Source: a virus. Taken from it: DNA of 25,961 nucleotides. The position numbers and the translations under genes were made by a program. Where the stretch lies: positions 1 to 25,961 of the IMG/VR virus record IMGVR_UViG_3300021963_000580; one strand, given 5' to 3'. Shown here piece after piece: positions 1 through 6,926 of the stretch (within the stretch, counting starts at the first letter, position 1; the number at the start of each line of letters is the position of its first letter). A model generated the notes under the pieces. That model saw only the letters and a program-made list of their open reading frames with translations. It did not search any database and was not told the DNA's origin.

Positions 1-2333
1 TGTAAAAGAGTTATATCCAATACATCTCTACTATTTTCAAAGATGTTTGGGTAACCCTGAAATCCTACTGCTGATATTCTATCTCCAACTCTATTGTAAG
101 TTATGTTGATAGTATTTTTCTTTTTATGAATGTTTACTCCACTATTTAACACATAGTTTGATTGTCCCTGCAATTGCCTTTTCACACCATTCACTTCTAC
201 TTCTGAATTCATTACCGAAGCATTTGTGTAAAAATCAAACCAATCGTTTATCTTTTTTCTTACTTCCAATTCAACACCATATAGGATAGCTGAATTAGGA
301 TTTGTGTAAGTTAAAAGAAGATTAGATGGAACTGAACCATCCGCTACAATTTGTTCAATTGGTTTAATGAAGTTCTTACCAAATAGAGAAAGTGAAATGT
401 TTTCACCCACTTTTAGATACCATTCGTATTTAAGGTCTACATTATATATGTCAGATTTTTCTAACTTTGAGTTTCCTAATATTTGTGCATTTCTAACAAA
501 ATCATAATAAGCAAAATTAGCTACTTCTCTAAACTCTGGTCTTGCTAATGTTTTGCTTAATGAAAATCTATACTTTGTTTTTTCTTCATTGTATGAAAGG
601 TTTAGGGATGGTAGTATATCCAAATACTCTCTATCCACATTTACTTTCTGTCCACTAAAATCTGCGGTTGATACATCAAATAAATTATACTCACCTCTTA
701 ATCCGGTGTTTAATTTCCACCTACCGAATTCAGTATCATACATTGTGTAAAGAGAACCCAAATCAAAATCGGCTGTGTATTTGTCTGTATTATTTGTAAT
801 CTCATCTAACATATCAGTTGATAGGTTACGGAATATTCTAGCGTTAAAACCTCTGATTCTTTTTAAGTATCCACCTCCCACTTTAATATCTCCAAATTGT
901 TTGTTGATGTTACTATTAAAAGAGTTCTCATCCATTACACTCCAAAAACGATAGGTATCTCTCCATGCAGTTTGGTATGGTTCGTTTACTCCTAATGATT
1001 TTGTAATTGGATTAATTCGATAATCAGGTTGCTCTCTGAAAGTGTATGTGTAACCTATGTTGAAATCTAATGTTTCAATCTTACCATCAAATTGAGAACT
1101 AATTACAACATTGTTAATATGATTCGATGCGGTAGATAAAACATTCTGAACATTATCAAAGTTATCACCATTACGGGTTAAGTATGTATCATCCTTTTGA
1201 TAGTTCACTAATGTTTTCCAACTATATCTATTTTCACCCAAATAAGTGAGATTGAATAAACCATTTGTGGAAAATCTTTTTGTAAATAAAACATCTTTGT
1301 AATCATACGCCAATTCAGTTGATGATTGATAATCTTTTCTATCAATGTTATTAATTGTAAATGAATTTCGTATTGTAGAACTGAATAATGAATTCCATTT
1401 ACCTTTTGTGTATCCGAATGATAATCCTCCGTTTAAGTTTGGCAACGATTGTAATTCTTCGGTTGTTGGATTACCAAATAATTTAGTGTATGCTCTCTTA
1501 TCACCATTGCCGCTAATTCGATATAGGTAAGTTGATGGGAATGTGGAAGGGAAATCGGTAGCTTGAACTAACTTAAAATCCTTTGAAGTTGAAACCGAAC
1601 CCCAACCACTTCCCAATGAGATATTAAAAAAGTTATCAGAAACTTCCTTTGTTGTTATTTGAACCAACCCTCCACTCCAATCACCTGGCTGATTCGCTGA
1701 TGCTGATTTAGAAACTATAATGTTATCTATTAGAGATGTTGGTATTATATCAAATGAAAATGCTCTCCTATCAGGTTCGGTTGATGGTAGTATGGTTTTG
1801 TTTAGTAATGCCGAATTGTATCTATCTGCTAATCCTCTCACTAATACAAACTTATCGTTTTGTATTGTTACACCACTTACTCTTTTAAGTGCATCACCTA
1901 CATTTCTATCGGGTGTTTTTTTAATAAAATCAATTGATAGTCCATCCGATACTACATTACTGTTTCGTATCGTTCTTACAACTGCCGCTTCGGTTACCTT
2001 TTGAGAAACACTTCTTACAACAACTTCGGATAATTGTTTTGCATCTTCAGGAAATAAAATATCAAATTCAGTATCCTTATCAAATACCATTTCGTTTGTA
2101 TATTCAGTATATCCAACAAATGAAGATTTAATTTGATATTTTCCTTCTTTTAAGACAATGGAATATTTTCCATCCGTATCTGATATGGTTGTGAATACAT
2201 CACCATTTTGGTTTTTGAAAGAAATGTGTGAAAAGTAAAGTGTTTCCGATTTGGATTTGGTAACACCTTTAATAGTTACTTGCGAAAATAATATATTCGG
2301 CAAAAGTAACAATAAAAAAAGAAACGATTTCAT
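1..2333 (-). CDS. TonB-dependent outer-membrane receptor, 3' end cut by window edge
   Basis: The frame is open from the ATG at 2333 to the left edge (777 codons, no stop), so the C-terminus is missing. Residues 1-18 form a signal peptide (MKSFLFLLLLLPNILFSQ). A carboxypeptidase-regulatory-like domain follows at about 19-100 (DTDGKYS...GKYQIKSSFVGY). A TonB plug comes next, with KRVSGVTIQ, VLVRGLADRYNSALLNKT, PSTEPDRRAFSFDIIP and GGLVQITTKE. The long beta-barrel contains the family-typical stretch TLARPEFREVANFAYYDF. Such receptors sit in the outer membrane and import large ligands using TonB energy; they also serve as phage receptors. Serine is mostly TCA here, whereas the genes to the right prefer TCT, suggesting a different origin. 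None of the window's promoter family lies upstream. It may be host DNA, a phage-captured gene, or one side of an assembly join. The substrate cannot be predicted. Confidence 0.93.
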   Translation of the reverse strand, partial: MKSFLFLLLLLPNILFSQVTIKGVTKSKSETLYFSHISFKNQNGDVFTTISDTDGKYSIVLKEGKYQIKSSFVGYTEYTNEMVFDKDTEFDILFPEDAKQLSEVVVRSVSQKVTEAAVVRTIRNSNVVSDGLSIDFIKKTPDRNVGDALKRVSGVTIQNDKFVLVRGLADRYNSALLNKTILPSTEPDRRAFSFDIIPTSLIDNIIVSKSASANQPGDWSGGLVQITTKEVSDNFFNISLGSGWGSVSTSKDFKLVQATDFPSTFPSTYLYRISGNGDKRAYTKLFGNPTTEELQSLPNLNGGLSFGYTKGKWNSLFSSTIRNSFTINNIDRKDYQSSTELAYDYKDVLFTKRFSTNGLFNLTYLGENRYSWKTLVNYQKDDTYLTRNGDNFDNVQNVLSTASNHINNVVISSQFDGKIETLDFNIGYTYTFREQPDYRINPITKSLGVNEPYQTAWRDTYRFWSVMDENSFNSNINKQFGDIKVGGGYLKRIRGFNARIFRNLSTDMLDEITNNTDKYTADFDLGSLYTMYDTEFGRWKLNTGLRGEYNLFDVSTADFSGQKVNVDREYLDILPSLNLSYNEEKTKYRFSLSKTLARPEFREVANFAYYDFVRNAQILGNSKLEKSDIYNVDLKYEWYLKVGENISLSLFGKNFIKPIEQIVADGSVPSNLLLTYTNPNSAILYGVELEVRKKINDWFDFYTNASVMNSEVEVNGVKRQLQGQSNYVLNSGVNIHKKKNTINITYNRVGDRISAVGFQGYPNIFENSRDVLDITLL

Positions 2334-2411
2334 AAATTATTAAGCTAGTTCCCTAATAATTATGTAATCGCTTCTCTAAATAGGTTAAATCTATATTATC
2401 AAATTATTAAG
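2334..2411. repeat. Short 11-bp direct repeat flanking the receptor/phage boundary
   Basis: The sequence aaattattaag occurs at 2334-2344, just upstream of the receptor start, and again at 2401-2411, overlapping the 3' end of the next gene. The copies are 67 bp apart and bracket the only gap between the receptor and the phage-like block. In DNA this AT-rich the match may be chance. Confidence 0.3.
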
Positions 2412-2580
2412 ATTTGCCTCTACTCCGGAAAGCTGCTCCTAAGATAGACACTAGAATACAAACTCCTAATGCTTGCATCCAGGATATAGGGTAGAATAGA
2501 GAAACTGCCCACTTAATCAATAGCAATTCAAAAAAAAAGACTAGTATTGCTCCTAATAGTAGGTATATTAATGGTTTCAT
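2407..2580 (-). CDS. Small two-helix membrane protein, 57 aa
   Basis: This small hydrophobic protein has a first membrane segment at about residues 3-22 (PLIYLLLGAILVFFFELLLI), a second at about 30-50 (ISWMQALGVCILVSILGAAF), and a basic tail RSRGKS. An in-frame ATG 10 codons upstream would overlap the preceding gene. I prefer the ATG at 2580, which starts one base after that gene's stop, matching the tight packing seen elsewhere. The function is unknown. Size, topology and pairing with another tiny membrane protein are compatible with a holin or superinfection-exclusion protein, but no diagnostic motif is visible. Confidence 0.75.
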   Translation of the reverse strand: MKPLIYLLLGAILVFFFELLLIKWAVSLFYPISWMQALGVCILVSILGAAFRSRGKS

Positions 2581-2581
2581 A

Positions 2582-2761
2582 CTATTTCTTATCATTGGAT
2601 ACAGCACCAAATAAAAACATAAAACCTAACATACCGCTTATAGCAAAACTAAAAGCTTCATTAAGAGGTTGGATTTCTAAACCAGTATTACCTGTTATCA
2701 GTAAACCTGCCCAAATAAAAGCAAGTACAGATCCGATTGCGTATAAAATTCTTTGTTTCAT
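2582..2761 (-). CDS. Small two-helix membrane protein, 59 aa
   Basis: Translation gives MKQRILYAIGSVLAFIWAGL followed by a short polar loop (GNTGLEIQPLNEA) and a second hydrophobic segment (FSFAISGMLGFMFLFGAV), ending in SNDKK. Two membrane helices are likely. It is probably co-transcribed with the 57-aa membrane protein whose ATG lies one base beyond this stop. The ATG is only 3 nt downstream of a TATTTATA motif, so an mRNA started from that motif would be nearly leaderless. I do not recognise the family. Confidence 0.7.
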   Translation of the reverse strand: MKQRILYAIGSVLAFIWAGLLITGNTGLEIQPLNEAFSFAISGMLGFMFLFGAVSNDKK

Positions 2762-2763
2762 AT

Positions 2764-2774
2764 CTATAAATATT
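2764..2774 (-). promoter_or_regulatory. Possible A/T-only promoter box (ATATTTATA class)
   Basis: On the coding strand AATATTTATAGATATG runs directly into the start codon of the 59-aa protein. Similar boxes precede the genes starting at 5264, 12688 and 22161. No TTG box is found 20 nt upstream. This could be a second promoter class; in DNA this AT-rich the support is weak. Confidence 0.35.
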
Positions 2775-2784
2775 GAGTGGTTAA

Positions 2785-3198
2785 TTAAGCTAAAATAATT
2801 TCTTTAGGTTCATTCATTACAAAGGCCTTACTTGCCCAAGACGTTGCTTTAACAGCTGCATACTGTGCCTGGCTGTATAGGTTAGTTTTTAGGAAGTAAC
2901 AGTTAATAGTTCCTACTTCTAATTCAGCTAAGATATCGCTATCGATTAGAACTACCTTCTTACCTTTCAAAGCAAATACCGTAAGCCAGGTATCAGTTCC
3001 TTCTGCTTTAAATTCTACTGTCTGTAGAGCTCCTTTCTGGAAGCTGTTCAAGACTTGAGCACCAGTAGTATAACGGCCTGCTGACTCTACTACTGTAAAG
3101 AATCCAGCCCTGCATTTTACTACTGCTCTAAATTCACCTTTACGTCCATTAATAAAATCTACTGTGTTAATTCCGATTGCATTGATGATGTTTTTCAT
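2785..3198 (-). CDS. Hypothetical protein, 137 aa, under its own promoter
   Basis: The product starts MKNIINAIGINTVDFINGRK and looks like a soluble, beta-rich protein with alternating hydrophobic residues and no membrane segment. It has three Cys but no paired metal motif. The ATG at 3198 follows the start context AAACAAAGGTTATG shared with six other genes in the window. A strong member of the TTG-N20-TAnnTT promoter family lies about 35-60 nt upstream, so it is probably an early or highly expressed gene. I do not recognise the family. Confidence 0.8.
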   Translation of the reverse strand: MKNIINAIGINTVDFINGRKGEFRAVVKCRAGFFTVVESAGRYTTGAQVLNSFQKGALQTVEFKAEGTDTWLTVFALKGKKVVLIDSDILAELEVGTINCYFLKTNLYSQAQYAAVKATSWASKAFVMNEPKEIILA

Positions 3199-3229
3199 AA
3201 CCTTTGTTTTTATATGTTTATCTAATATA

Positions 3230-3265
3230 CCTTAAGATACGGACATTTGATCAGAATTCCAACTA
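3230..3265 (-). promoter_or_regulatory. Promoter P1, TTG-N20-TATCTTAAG
   Basis: Coding strand reads TTAGTTG, 20 nt, then TATCTTAAGGTATA. It serves the gene starting at 3198. An A-rich stretch and TTGTGAATTAG precede the -33 box, as also seen at 19431-19466 and 20284-20319. Confidence 0.8.
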
Positions 3266-3305
3266 ATTCACAAAGTATTTTTTACTTTTATTGAGAATCA
3301 ATGAG

Positions 3306-3518
3306 TTATGCAGCGAATTCAGATTGCTTTATATTGTAAAATTCTCTTAAAATCGCCTGTTTTTCTAGTGCAATATTAGGATCTGTACCTAGTCCGATTT
3401 CGAACCTAGTATAGATTTCTATCATCTTCTCACAAGCTTCAAACTGTAATAAGTTATTAACTGATTTGATAGCTTTGTAGACTTTCATAAATGCAGCTGT
3501 CTTTTTCTCGTTATTCAT
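3306..3518 (-). CDS. Hypothetical small helical protein, 70 aa
   Basis: The protein begins MNNEKKTAAFMKVYKAIKSV and is predicted to be mostly helical and soluble, with no motif I recognise. Its ATG at 3518 sits 5 nt beyond the stop of the 139-aa gene to its right and has the context AATAAAGGTTATG, so it is probably the second gene of the transcript from the promoter at 3965-4000. The 3' end is followed by the next promoter (3230-3265). Confidence 0.75.
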   Translation of the reverse strand: MNNEKKTAAFMKVYKAIKSVNNLLQFEACEKMIEIYTRFEIGLGTDPNIALEKQAILREFYNIKQSEFAA

Positions 3519-3523
3519 AACCT

Positions 3524-3943
3524 TTATTTTTTAACTGTTAGTAATAATTTATCTTCTACTATCTTAATATGAGTTACCACTCCTTCTAAGCCACCTCCAA
3601 AGAGACTCATATTAGTTCCTACACTCATATAAGGACCTCCTGAAGGATCGAACATATCGATTGTTTCTAAATCTGATGTTATTAATGGACCGAATAATTT
3701 CATGATCCAATTCTCACCATCTCTCCATTCATGGACTACTTCTTTAAACTTCTCTAAAGACATTGGAACTCCGTCTGGTTGTTCAAAGACTACATCGCAA
3801 TAAGCTTGATAAGCTTCTGTATAGATGTTTGGAAAACCGTAACGGCAATATTCTGGATTATACCCAGACATAATAATAGTATCTTCGTTTTGTTCGAAGA
3901 CAATCTGATCGCGATAGCGATTAACGTAAGTTTGTTTGATCAT
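3524..3943 (-). CDS. Hypothetical protein, 139 aa
   Basis: The product starts MIKQTYVNRYRDQIVFEQNE. It is acidic and soluble, with a Gly-rich stretch near residues 103-121 (GGPYMSVGTNMSLFGGGLEG) and a lysine-ending tail. The start at 3943 has the window's common context ATAAGGTTATG, and a TTG-N20-TATCTTAAG promoter ends about 20 nt upstream. It heads a two-gene unit with the 70-aa protein. I do not recognise the family. Confidence 0.8.
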   Translation of the reverse strand: MIKQTYVNRYRDQIVFEQNEDTIIMSGYNPEYCRYGFPNIYTEAYQAYCDVVFEQPDGVPMSLEKFKEVVHEWRDGENWIMKLFGPLITSDLETIDMFDPSGGPYMSVGTNMSLFGGGLEGVVTHIKIVEDKLLLTVKK

Positions 3944-3964
3944 AACCTTATCTTTTTAATTATA

Positions 3965-4000
3965 CCTTAAGATACGAATAATAAAGTTGTTACACAACTC
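3965..4000 (-). promoter_or_regulatory. Promoter P2, TTG-N20-TATCTTAAG
   Basis: Coding strand reads GAGTTG, 20 nt ending in TTCG, then TATCTTAAGGTATAAT. The spacing equals that of the other members exactly. It serves the gene starting at 3943. An A-tract (about 4005-4012) lies just upstream of the -33 box. Confidence 0.8.
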
Positions 4001-4013
4001 TTTTTTTCTGGAA

Positions 4014-4202
4014 CTAATCTTCCTCATTATTGAAAAAGTAATAGAGAAAGACTGCTACTATAAGAGGCCATATGAGGACATTTCTGATTCTATCTGTCAT
4101 ATCCCAAGGCGGTCCTATCTGTCTTGCTGTTGTGAACCATTCTAACCAGGCTCCCCAAACCATTCCTAAACAAAGGTAATATACTAATAAGTATTGTTCC
4201 AT
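4014..4202 (-). CDS. Small two-helix membrane protein, 62 aa
   Basis: Starting at the ATG at 4202 the protein reads MEQYLLVYYLCLGMVWGAWL, a first membrane helix, then a polar loop (WFTTARQIGPPWDMTDRIRN) and a second helix (VLIWPLIVAVFLYYFF), ending in acidic NNEED. A longer frame from 4313 exists but would overlap the zinc-ribbon gene to the right, so I reject that extension. The shorter start falls 10 nt past the zinc-ribbon stop. Function is unknown; such proteins in phages are often holins or membrane-stress proteins. Confidence 0.75.
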   Translation of the reverse strand: MEQYLLVYYLCLGMVWGAWLEWFTTARQIGPPWDMTDRIRNVLIWPLIVAVFLYYFFNNEED

Positions 4203-4212
4203 ATTTAAATTT

Positions 4213-4446
4213 TTAAGCTGGCCATTTTCCTTTTGGACAGTTGTTTTGTGCAGGTGTTGCTGAAGTAAAGATTTTTCCTTGAAGAGGACATCCGCATGCA
4301 CTACATACTTCAAATCCTACAGCGTTTTTACCTTTAAATTCACAATTTGCACATATTCCGTATCTAATTTCTGCTAATCTTTTTCGAATAGGTGAAGGAT
4401 TCATAGCTGTTGACCAAGCTTCTACTATTTCAAAGATTTTGTTCAT
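4213..4446 (-). CDS. Zinc-ribbon protein, 77 aa (paralogue of the gene at 12743-13045)
   Basis: Two Cys pairs are visible: CANCEF near residues 33-38 and CSACGCPLQGKIF near 48-60, followed by NNCPKGKWPA at the end. This fits a small zinc-binding fold. A second protein in the window shares the same plan: amphipathic start ending in NPxP, then CxxCEF, CxxCGCPxxxKxF, and CPxxKW. The two are clearly related. The later copy has an extra C-terminal tail that this one lacks. A role in nucleic-acid or protein binding is possible but cannot be shown. It sits in a run of small genes directly before the 62-aa membrane protein. Confidence 0.82.
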   Translation of the reverse strand: MNKIFEIVEAWSTAMNPSPIRKRLAEIRYGICANCEFKGKNAVGFEVCSACGCPLQGKIFTSATPAQNNCPKGKWPA

Positions 4447-4447
4447 A

Positions 4448-4636
4448 TTAGTTAAAGATTACAATTTGTTCTTCTGTTGATGGATTTTGGAGACGTCTTT
4501 TGATCGAACGACCTCTTGCTGCTGATTTTAATCTTTCATATGTAATATCTTCTATTACAATATGATGTCCATATTCTACTAAGTCTGCGATCTTAGGAGA
4601 GATTCTGGTTGATGCTACATAATAACTTTTTGTCAT
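4448..4636 (-). CDS. Hypothetical basic protein, 62 aa
   Basis: The protein begins MTKSYYVASTRISPKIADLV and has a basic patch SAARGRSIKRRLQN, suggesting nucleic-acid or membrane-surface contact. There are no Cys pairs or membrane segments. The start context AAAAAATGTTATG resembles the common (G)GTTATG context. The next gene starts within 2 bp of its stop. Unknown family. Confidence 0.7.
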   Translation of the reverse strand: MTKSYYVASTRISPKIADLVEYGHHIVIEDITYERLKSAARGRSIKRRLQNPSTEEQIVIFN

Positions 4637-4655
4637 AACATTTTTTGTTTTTTGT

Positions 4656-5264
4656 TTATATATTTTGTTCTTTGTAAATTCTTACATACTTATCTGCCAT
4701 AGTTTTATAGTTCATTCTAAAACTACTAGGCATTGCTTCGTAGATAGCTTCGTTTCTATAAGGAGAGTTTCCCGGTTTACACCATTTTCTGGAGTAATAC
4801 ATGTAGTTGTAAAACTGTACATATGCATTTGCTCTCTTAATATAATCTTCTATGTCTATTGGCAGGTTCCACTTCTTTATTAGCTTTACTGAACGTTTCT
4901 CATTGTCTAATTCAAGGTCTCTGCTCAATCCTAAGTACTTCTTTATGTTTCTTATCTTCTTACCTGATAACCATTCTTCTACGTAATTTAATCCAGTTGC
5001 TCCTTTAGCCCATGGTTCACAATCATCTACCCATTGAGTAAGATGAGCAAACTCATGAACTAATAAGGGAAGCCAGGTATCTTCATTCTTTGTCGCTACT
5101 ACAAGTTCTCTATTTTCTGAATCAAAATACCCTCCGCACTTAATTGTCTTGTCTAATTTCAAATACTTTACTTTCCTTAGAACTAACTTTACTTTATGCT
5201 TTTTACACTCTTGTTTAACAAATTCTAGAAAAGCTTGAACGTTAGGATCTTTACGGAAAAACAT
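4656..5264 (-). CDS. HExxH metallopeptidase-like protein, 202 aa
   Basis: The key motif is LLVHEFAHLTQW, with H70, E71 and H74 forming a HExxH zinc/catalytic site. The N-terminal part (residues 1-60) carries a strand-rich lead-in typical of small phage-encoded zinc peptidase-like proteins, with CGGYFD before the active-site helix. The C-terminal part is helical and rich in Tyr, Lys and Trp. I see no signal peptide, so it probably acts in the cytoplasm or is carried by the virion. The third metal ligand is not certain (candidates lie in the E93-E97 region: NYVEEW). An ATATTTATA box lies 18 nt upstream of the start. The substrate is unknown. Confidence 0.8.
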   Translation of the reverse strand: MFFRKDPNVQAFLEFVKQECKKHKVKLVLRKVKYLKLDKTIKCGGYFDSENRELVVATKNEDTWLPLLVHEFAHLTQWVDDCEPWAKGATGLNYVEEWLSGKKIRNIKKYLGLSRDLELDNEKRSVKLIKKWNLPIDIEDYIKRANAYVQFYNYMYYSRKWCKPGNSPYRNEAIYEAMPSSFRMNYKTMADKYVRIYKEQNI

Positions 5265-5280
5265 AATAGACGTTTTATAT

Positions 5281-5294
5281 CTATAAATATATGC
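5281..5294 (-). promoter_or_regulatory. Possible ATATTTATA-class promoter box
   Basis: Coding strand GCATATATTTATAGATATAAAACG precedes the gene starting at 5264. It resembles the boxes at 2764, 12707 and 22165. A TTG lies 19 nt upstream of TATATTTA, so it could instead be a loose member of the TTG/TAnnTT family. Confidence 0.35.
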
Positions 5295-5314
5295 TTTTTC
5301 AATCTTGATCCAAA

Positions 5315-5632
5315 CTATTTAATGCGAATGTATTCCTCTCTTTTAAGATTCCTATCCATCTCCTCTTCTCTTTTCCATTCCTTAATTACCTGTAAAGCTC
5401 TATATTGGGTAGTAAAAACAAAGTCACTGTATACCCATTCGCGTAATATTTTCCCTCTGAATACTTTCCTCATAGGTATATAGATGCGATGTCCGGAAGG
5501 GGAATACTTAACTGCAATCTTATATCTATCATGTCCTACTACTATCTCTTCTATCCTTTGTTTTAAACTTAGAGTTTGAGCTACAACATTGCTTACGAAA
5601 AAAAAACTTAAAATTGCTAATAACTTTTTCAT
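5315..5632 (-). CDS. Secreted small protein with signal peptide, 105 aa
   Basis: Residues 1-19 form a clear signal peptide (MKKLLAILSFFFVSNVVAQ) with a VVAQ|T cleavage-like end. The mature part is strongly basic (many Arg and Lys, e.g. YIPMRKVFRGKI, EWKREEEMDRNLKREE). It probably acts in the periplasm or at the outer membrane. It belongs to a block with a secreted NlpC/P60 peptidase and several one-helix proteins, so an envelope or lysis role (for example spanin-like) is possible, but it lacks a lipobox. Unknown family. Confidence 0.75.
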   Translation of the reverse strand: MKKLLAILSFFFVSNVVAQTLSLKQRIEEIVVGHDRYKIAVKYSPSGHRIYIPMRKVFRGKILREWVYSDFVFTTQYRALQVIKEWKREEEMDRNLKREEYIRIK

Positions 5633-5638
5633 TTTATA

Positions 5639-5941
5639 TTATTTGTTTAAATTAGTAACAGGGAAGGAATAATTTATAGGAGAACCGGCTAGAAAGCCAG
5701 ATGTGTACTCTATATTGCCGACAAGCTGATAAGCATCCCATAACTTATCTATAGCTACTAGTATTAAGTTACGGACTTCTTCATAGTTCTCTGCTAATGG
5801 ATGCTGGGCTGCATGAACAGATAATGTATCCATCATTACATGAAGCCTATCCATTAACTCCAGAGCGTGACCTGGGTTAAGCTCATTAAGTGGTCTACTA
5901 GTAAATTCAGGACCAAAATCAAATTCTAATTGTGTTGTCAT
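5639..5941 (-). CDS. Hypothetical soluble protein, 100 aa
   Basis: I place the start at the ATG at 5941, one base after the stop of the preceding gene. A longer frame to 5992 would overlap that gene. The product begins MTTQLEFDFGPEFTSRPLNE and is acidic and helical (ALELMDRLHVMMDTLSVHAA, NLILVAIDKLWDAYQLVGN). It has no Cys or membrane segment. Unknown function. Confidence 0.72.
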   Translation of the reverse strand: MTTQLEFDFGPEFTSRPLNELNPGHALELMDRLHVMMDTLSVHAAQHPLAENYEEVRNLILVAIDKLWDAYQLVGNIEYTSGFLAGSPINYSFPVTNLNK

Positions 5942-5942
5942 T

Positions 5943-6332
5943 TTAAAGTATAATAAGTTGGTACTCGCTATTTTTAGTTTCAAAATATACAACTCCTTCT
6001 CCTTCTGTAAAAGACTTCATTACAGAAGTTAACCATGTATATGTTCCGTAATGAGGATCTACTACTAAACTAGCTCCTACTACTGGGTTATCGTGATGCT
6101 GTTTATAAGTTCCATTTTCATTCCATTCTAACCAGAGTACTTTTTTACCAGTTACTGTAAAATTGTCTCTAGAACGAATAAGCTTGTACTTATAGGAAGG
6201 ACTACCGCCATGCTCTTCACAGTATAAATCTTCAGTCATTCCTTCCGTTATAATCCTATTACATTCATGGCAGAGAGTTGCTCCTCTTCCACCGTTAAAT
6301 TTATGGATGGGTTTAATCTTACTCTGTTTCAT
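5943..6332 (-). CDS. Zinc-finger-like hypothetical protein, 129 aa
   Basis: An N-terminal metal-binding motif is visible: CHEC at about residues 21-24, and C followed by EEH (LYCEEHGG) at about 37-42. This resembles DksA/TraR-like or other treble-clef fingers in short phage proteins. The rest is beta-rich with aromatic residues (KVLWLEWNENGTY, HYGTYTWLTSVM). It overlaps the coiled-coil protein upstream by 14 bp. Cytoplasmic, function unknown. Confidence 0.72.
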   Translation of the reverse strand: MKQSKIKPIHKFNGGRGATLCHECNRIITEGMTEDLYCEEHGGSPSYKYKLIRSRDNFTVTGKKVLWLEWNENGTYKQHHDNPVVGASLVVDPHYGTYTWLTSVMKSFTEGEGVVYFETKNSEYQLIIL

Positions 6333-6570
6333 GATTCATATAGTTTACAAATTGTAGAGCAGCTTTTGGATTAACTTCCTGTAAATAGTCTAATGTTAAA
6401 TCGTATCTTCCTAACTGAGTTTGTAAAATAAAGTTTTCAGATGCTAGACTATCTTTAGTTTGTGTTAGTATTTCAACCTGATTTTTGTACTCTATAGATT
6501 TATTTCTAGTTGATATCGCCCAGAAGCATAAAATAATAACCCCAATAATTAATACTACTGTGTTTCTCAT
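6319..6570 (-). CDS. N-terminally anchored coiled-coil protein, 83 aa
   Basis: Residues 3-20 are a membrane helix (NTVVLIIGVIILCFWAIS). The region from about 25 to 60 is a likely coiled coil (YKNQVEILTQTKDSLASENF). This single-helix plus coiled-coil layout is like that of phage inner-membrane spanins (Rz-type). The neighbouring NlpC/P60 peptidase and other tiny membrane proteins support a lysis or envelope function, but no sequence hallmark proves it. Its ATG overlaps the stop of the preceding 46-aa gene (ATGA). Confidence 0.75.
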   Translation of the reverse strand: MRNTVVLIIGVIILCFWAISTRNKSIEYKNQVEILTQTKDSLASENFILQTQLGRYDLTLDYLQEVNPKAALQFVNYMNHETE

Positions 6571-6707
6571 TTTTTACGTTTTAGAATGTCTTTTAATTTA
6601 TTACCTTCTTTGATGACTTTACCGCTTTGGTCTAGAGTAGGTGCAGTATAAAATTCTACTGCTATCCAAATAAGCGAAACCAAGACGCCGATTGCTATTG
6701 CTATCAT
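6567..6707 (-). CDS. Small single-helix membrane protein, 46 aa
   Basis: Translation gives MIAIAIGVLVSLIWIAVEFY as a membrane helix, followed by a polar, lysine-rich tail ending DILKRKK. The frame ends with a TGA that overlaps the next ATG. It fits the block of small membrane proteins around the NlpC/P60 gene and could be a holin or membrane-anchored accessory. Unknown family. Confidence 0.6.
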   Translation of the reverse strand: MIAIAIGVLVSLIWIAVEFYTAPTLDQSGKVIKEGNKLKDILKRKK

Positions 6708-6765
6708 ATACTTTCTTTTTATAAAGATAAGAAAAAATAAGGTAAGATCCTACAGGTTTATTTCC

Positions 6766-6921
6766 CTATAGAACATGATCCTTATCATCTTCATCAAAGG
6801 GTCCGAATAGATCATCTCCTTTATAGTCTGGATGATTCTTGTGCATGTTGTCGATTCCTACTACCCATCTCCAGGAGATTAAAGCGACTGCTAATACCAT
6901 ACTTACGATTACGATTGCCAT
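6766..6921 (-). CDS. Small single-helix membrane protein, 51 aa
   Basis: The N-terminus MAIVIVSMVLAVALISWRWV is a membrane helix. The remainder is acidic and soluble (HPDYKGDDLFGPFDEDDKDH). It starts 5 nt after the stop of the NlpC/P60 gene, so the two are probably translated from one mRNA. The acidic tail and single helix are holin- or antiholin-like in form only; no family is recognised. Confidence 0.62.
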   Translation of the reverse strand: MAIVIVSMVLAVALISWRWVVGIDNMHKNHPDYKGDDLFGPFDEDDKDHVL

Positions 6922-6926
6922 AATTA

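Noticed and set aside
553-2131. Plus-strand open frames in the left end
   Set aside because: They are short shadows on the opposite strand of the long receptor frame and show no domain or start signal.
4203-4313. N-terminal extension of the 62-aa membrane protein
   Set aside because: It would overlap the zinc-ribbon gene, whose Cys pattern is convincing, and the extension has no similarity to anything seen.
5763-5771. Promoter-like TAACTTAAT with preceding CCG inside a gene
   Set aside because: No TTG 20 nt upstream and located within a coding region far from a start.
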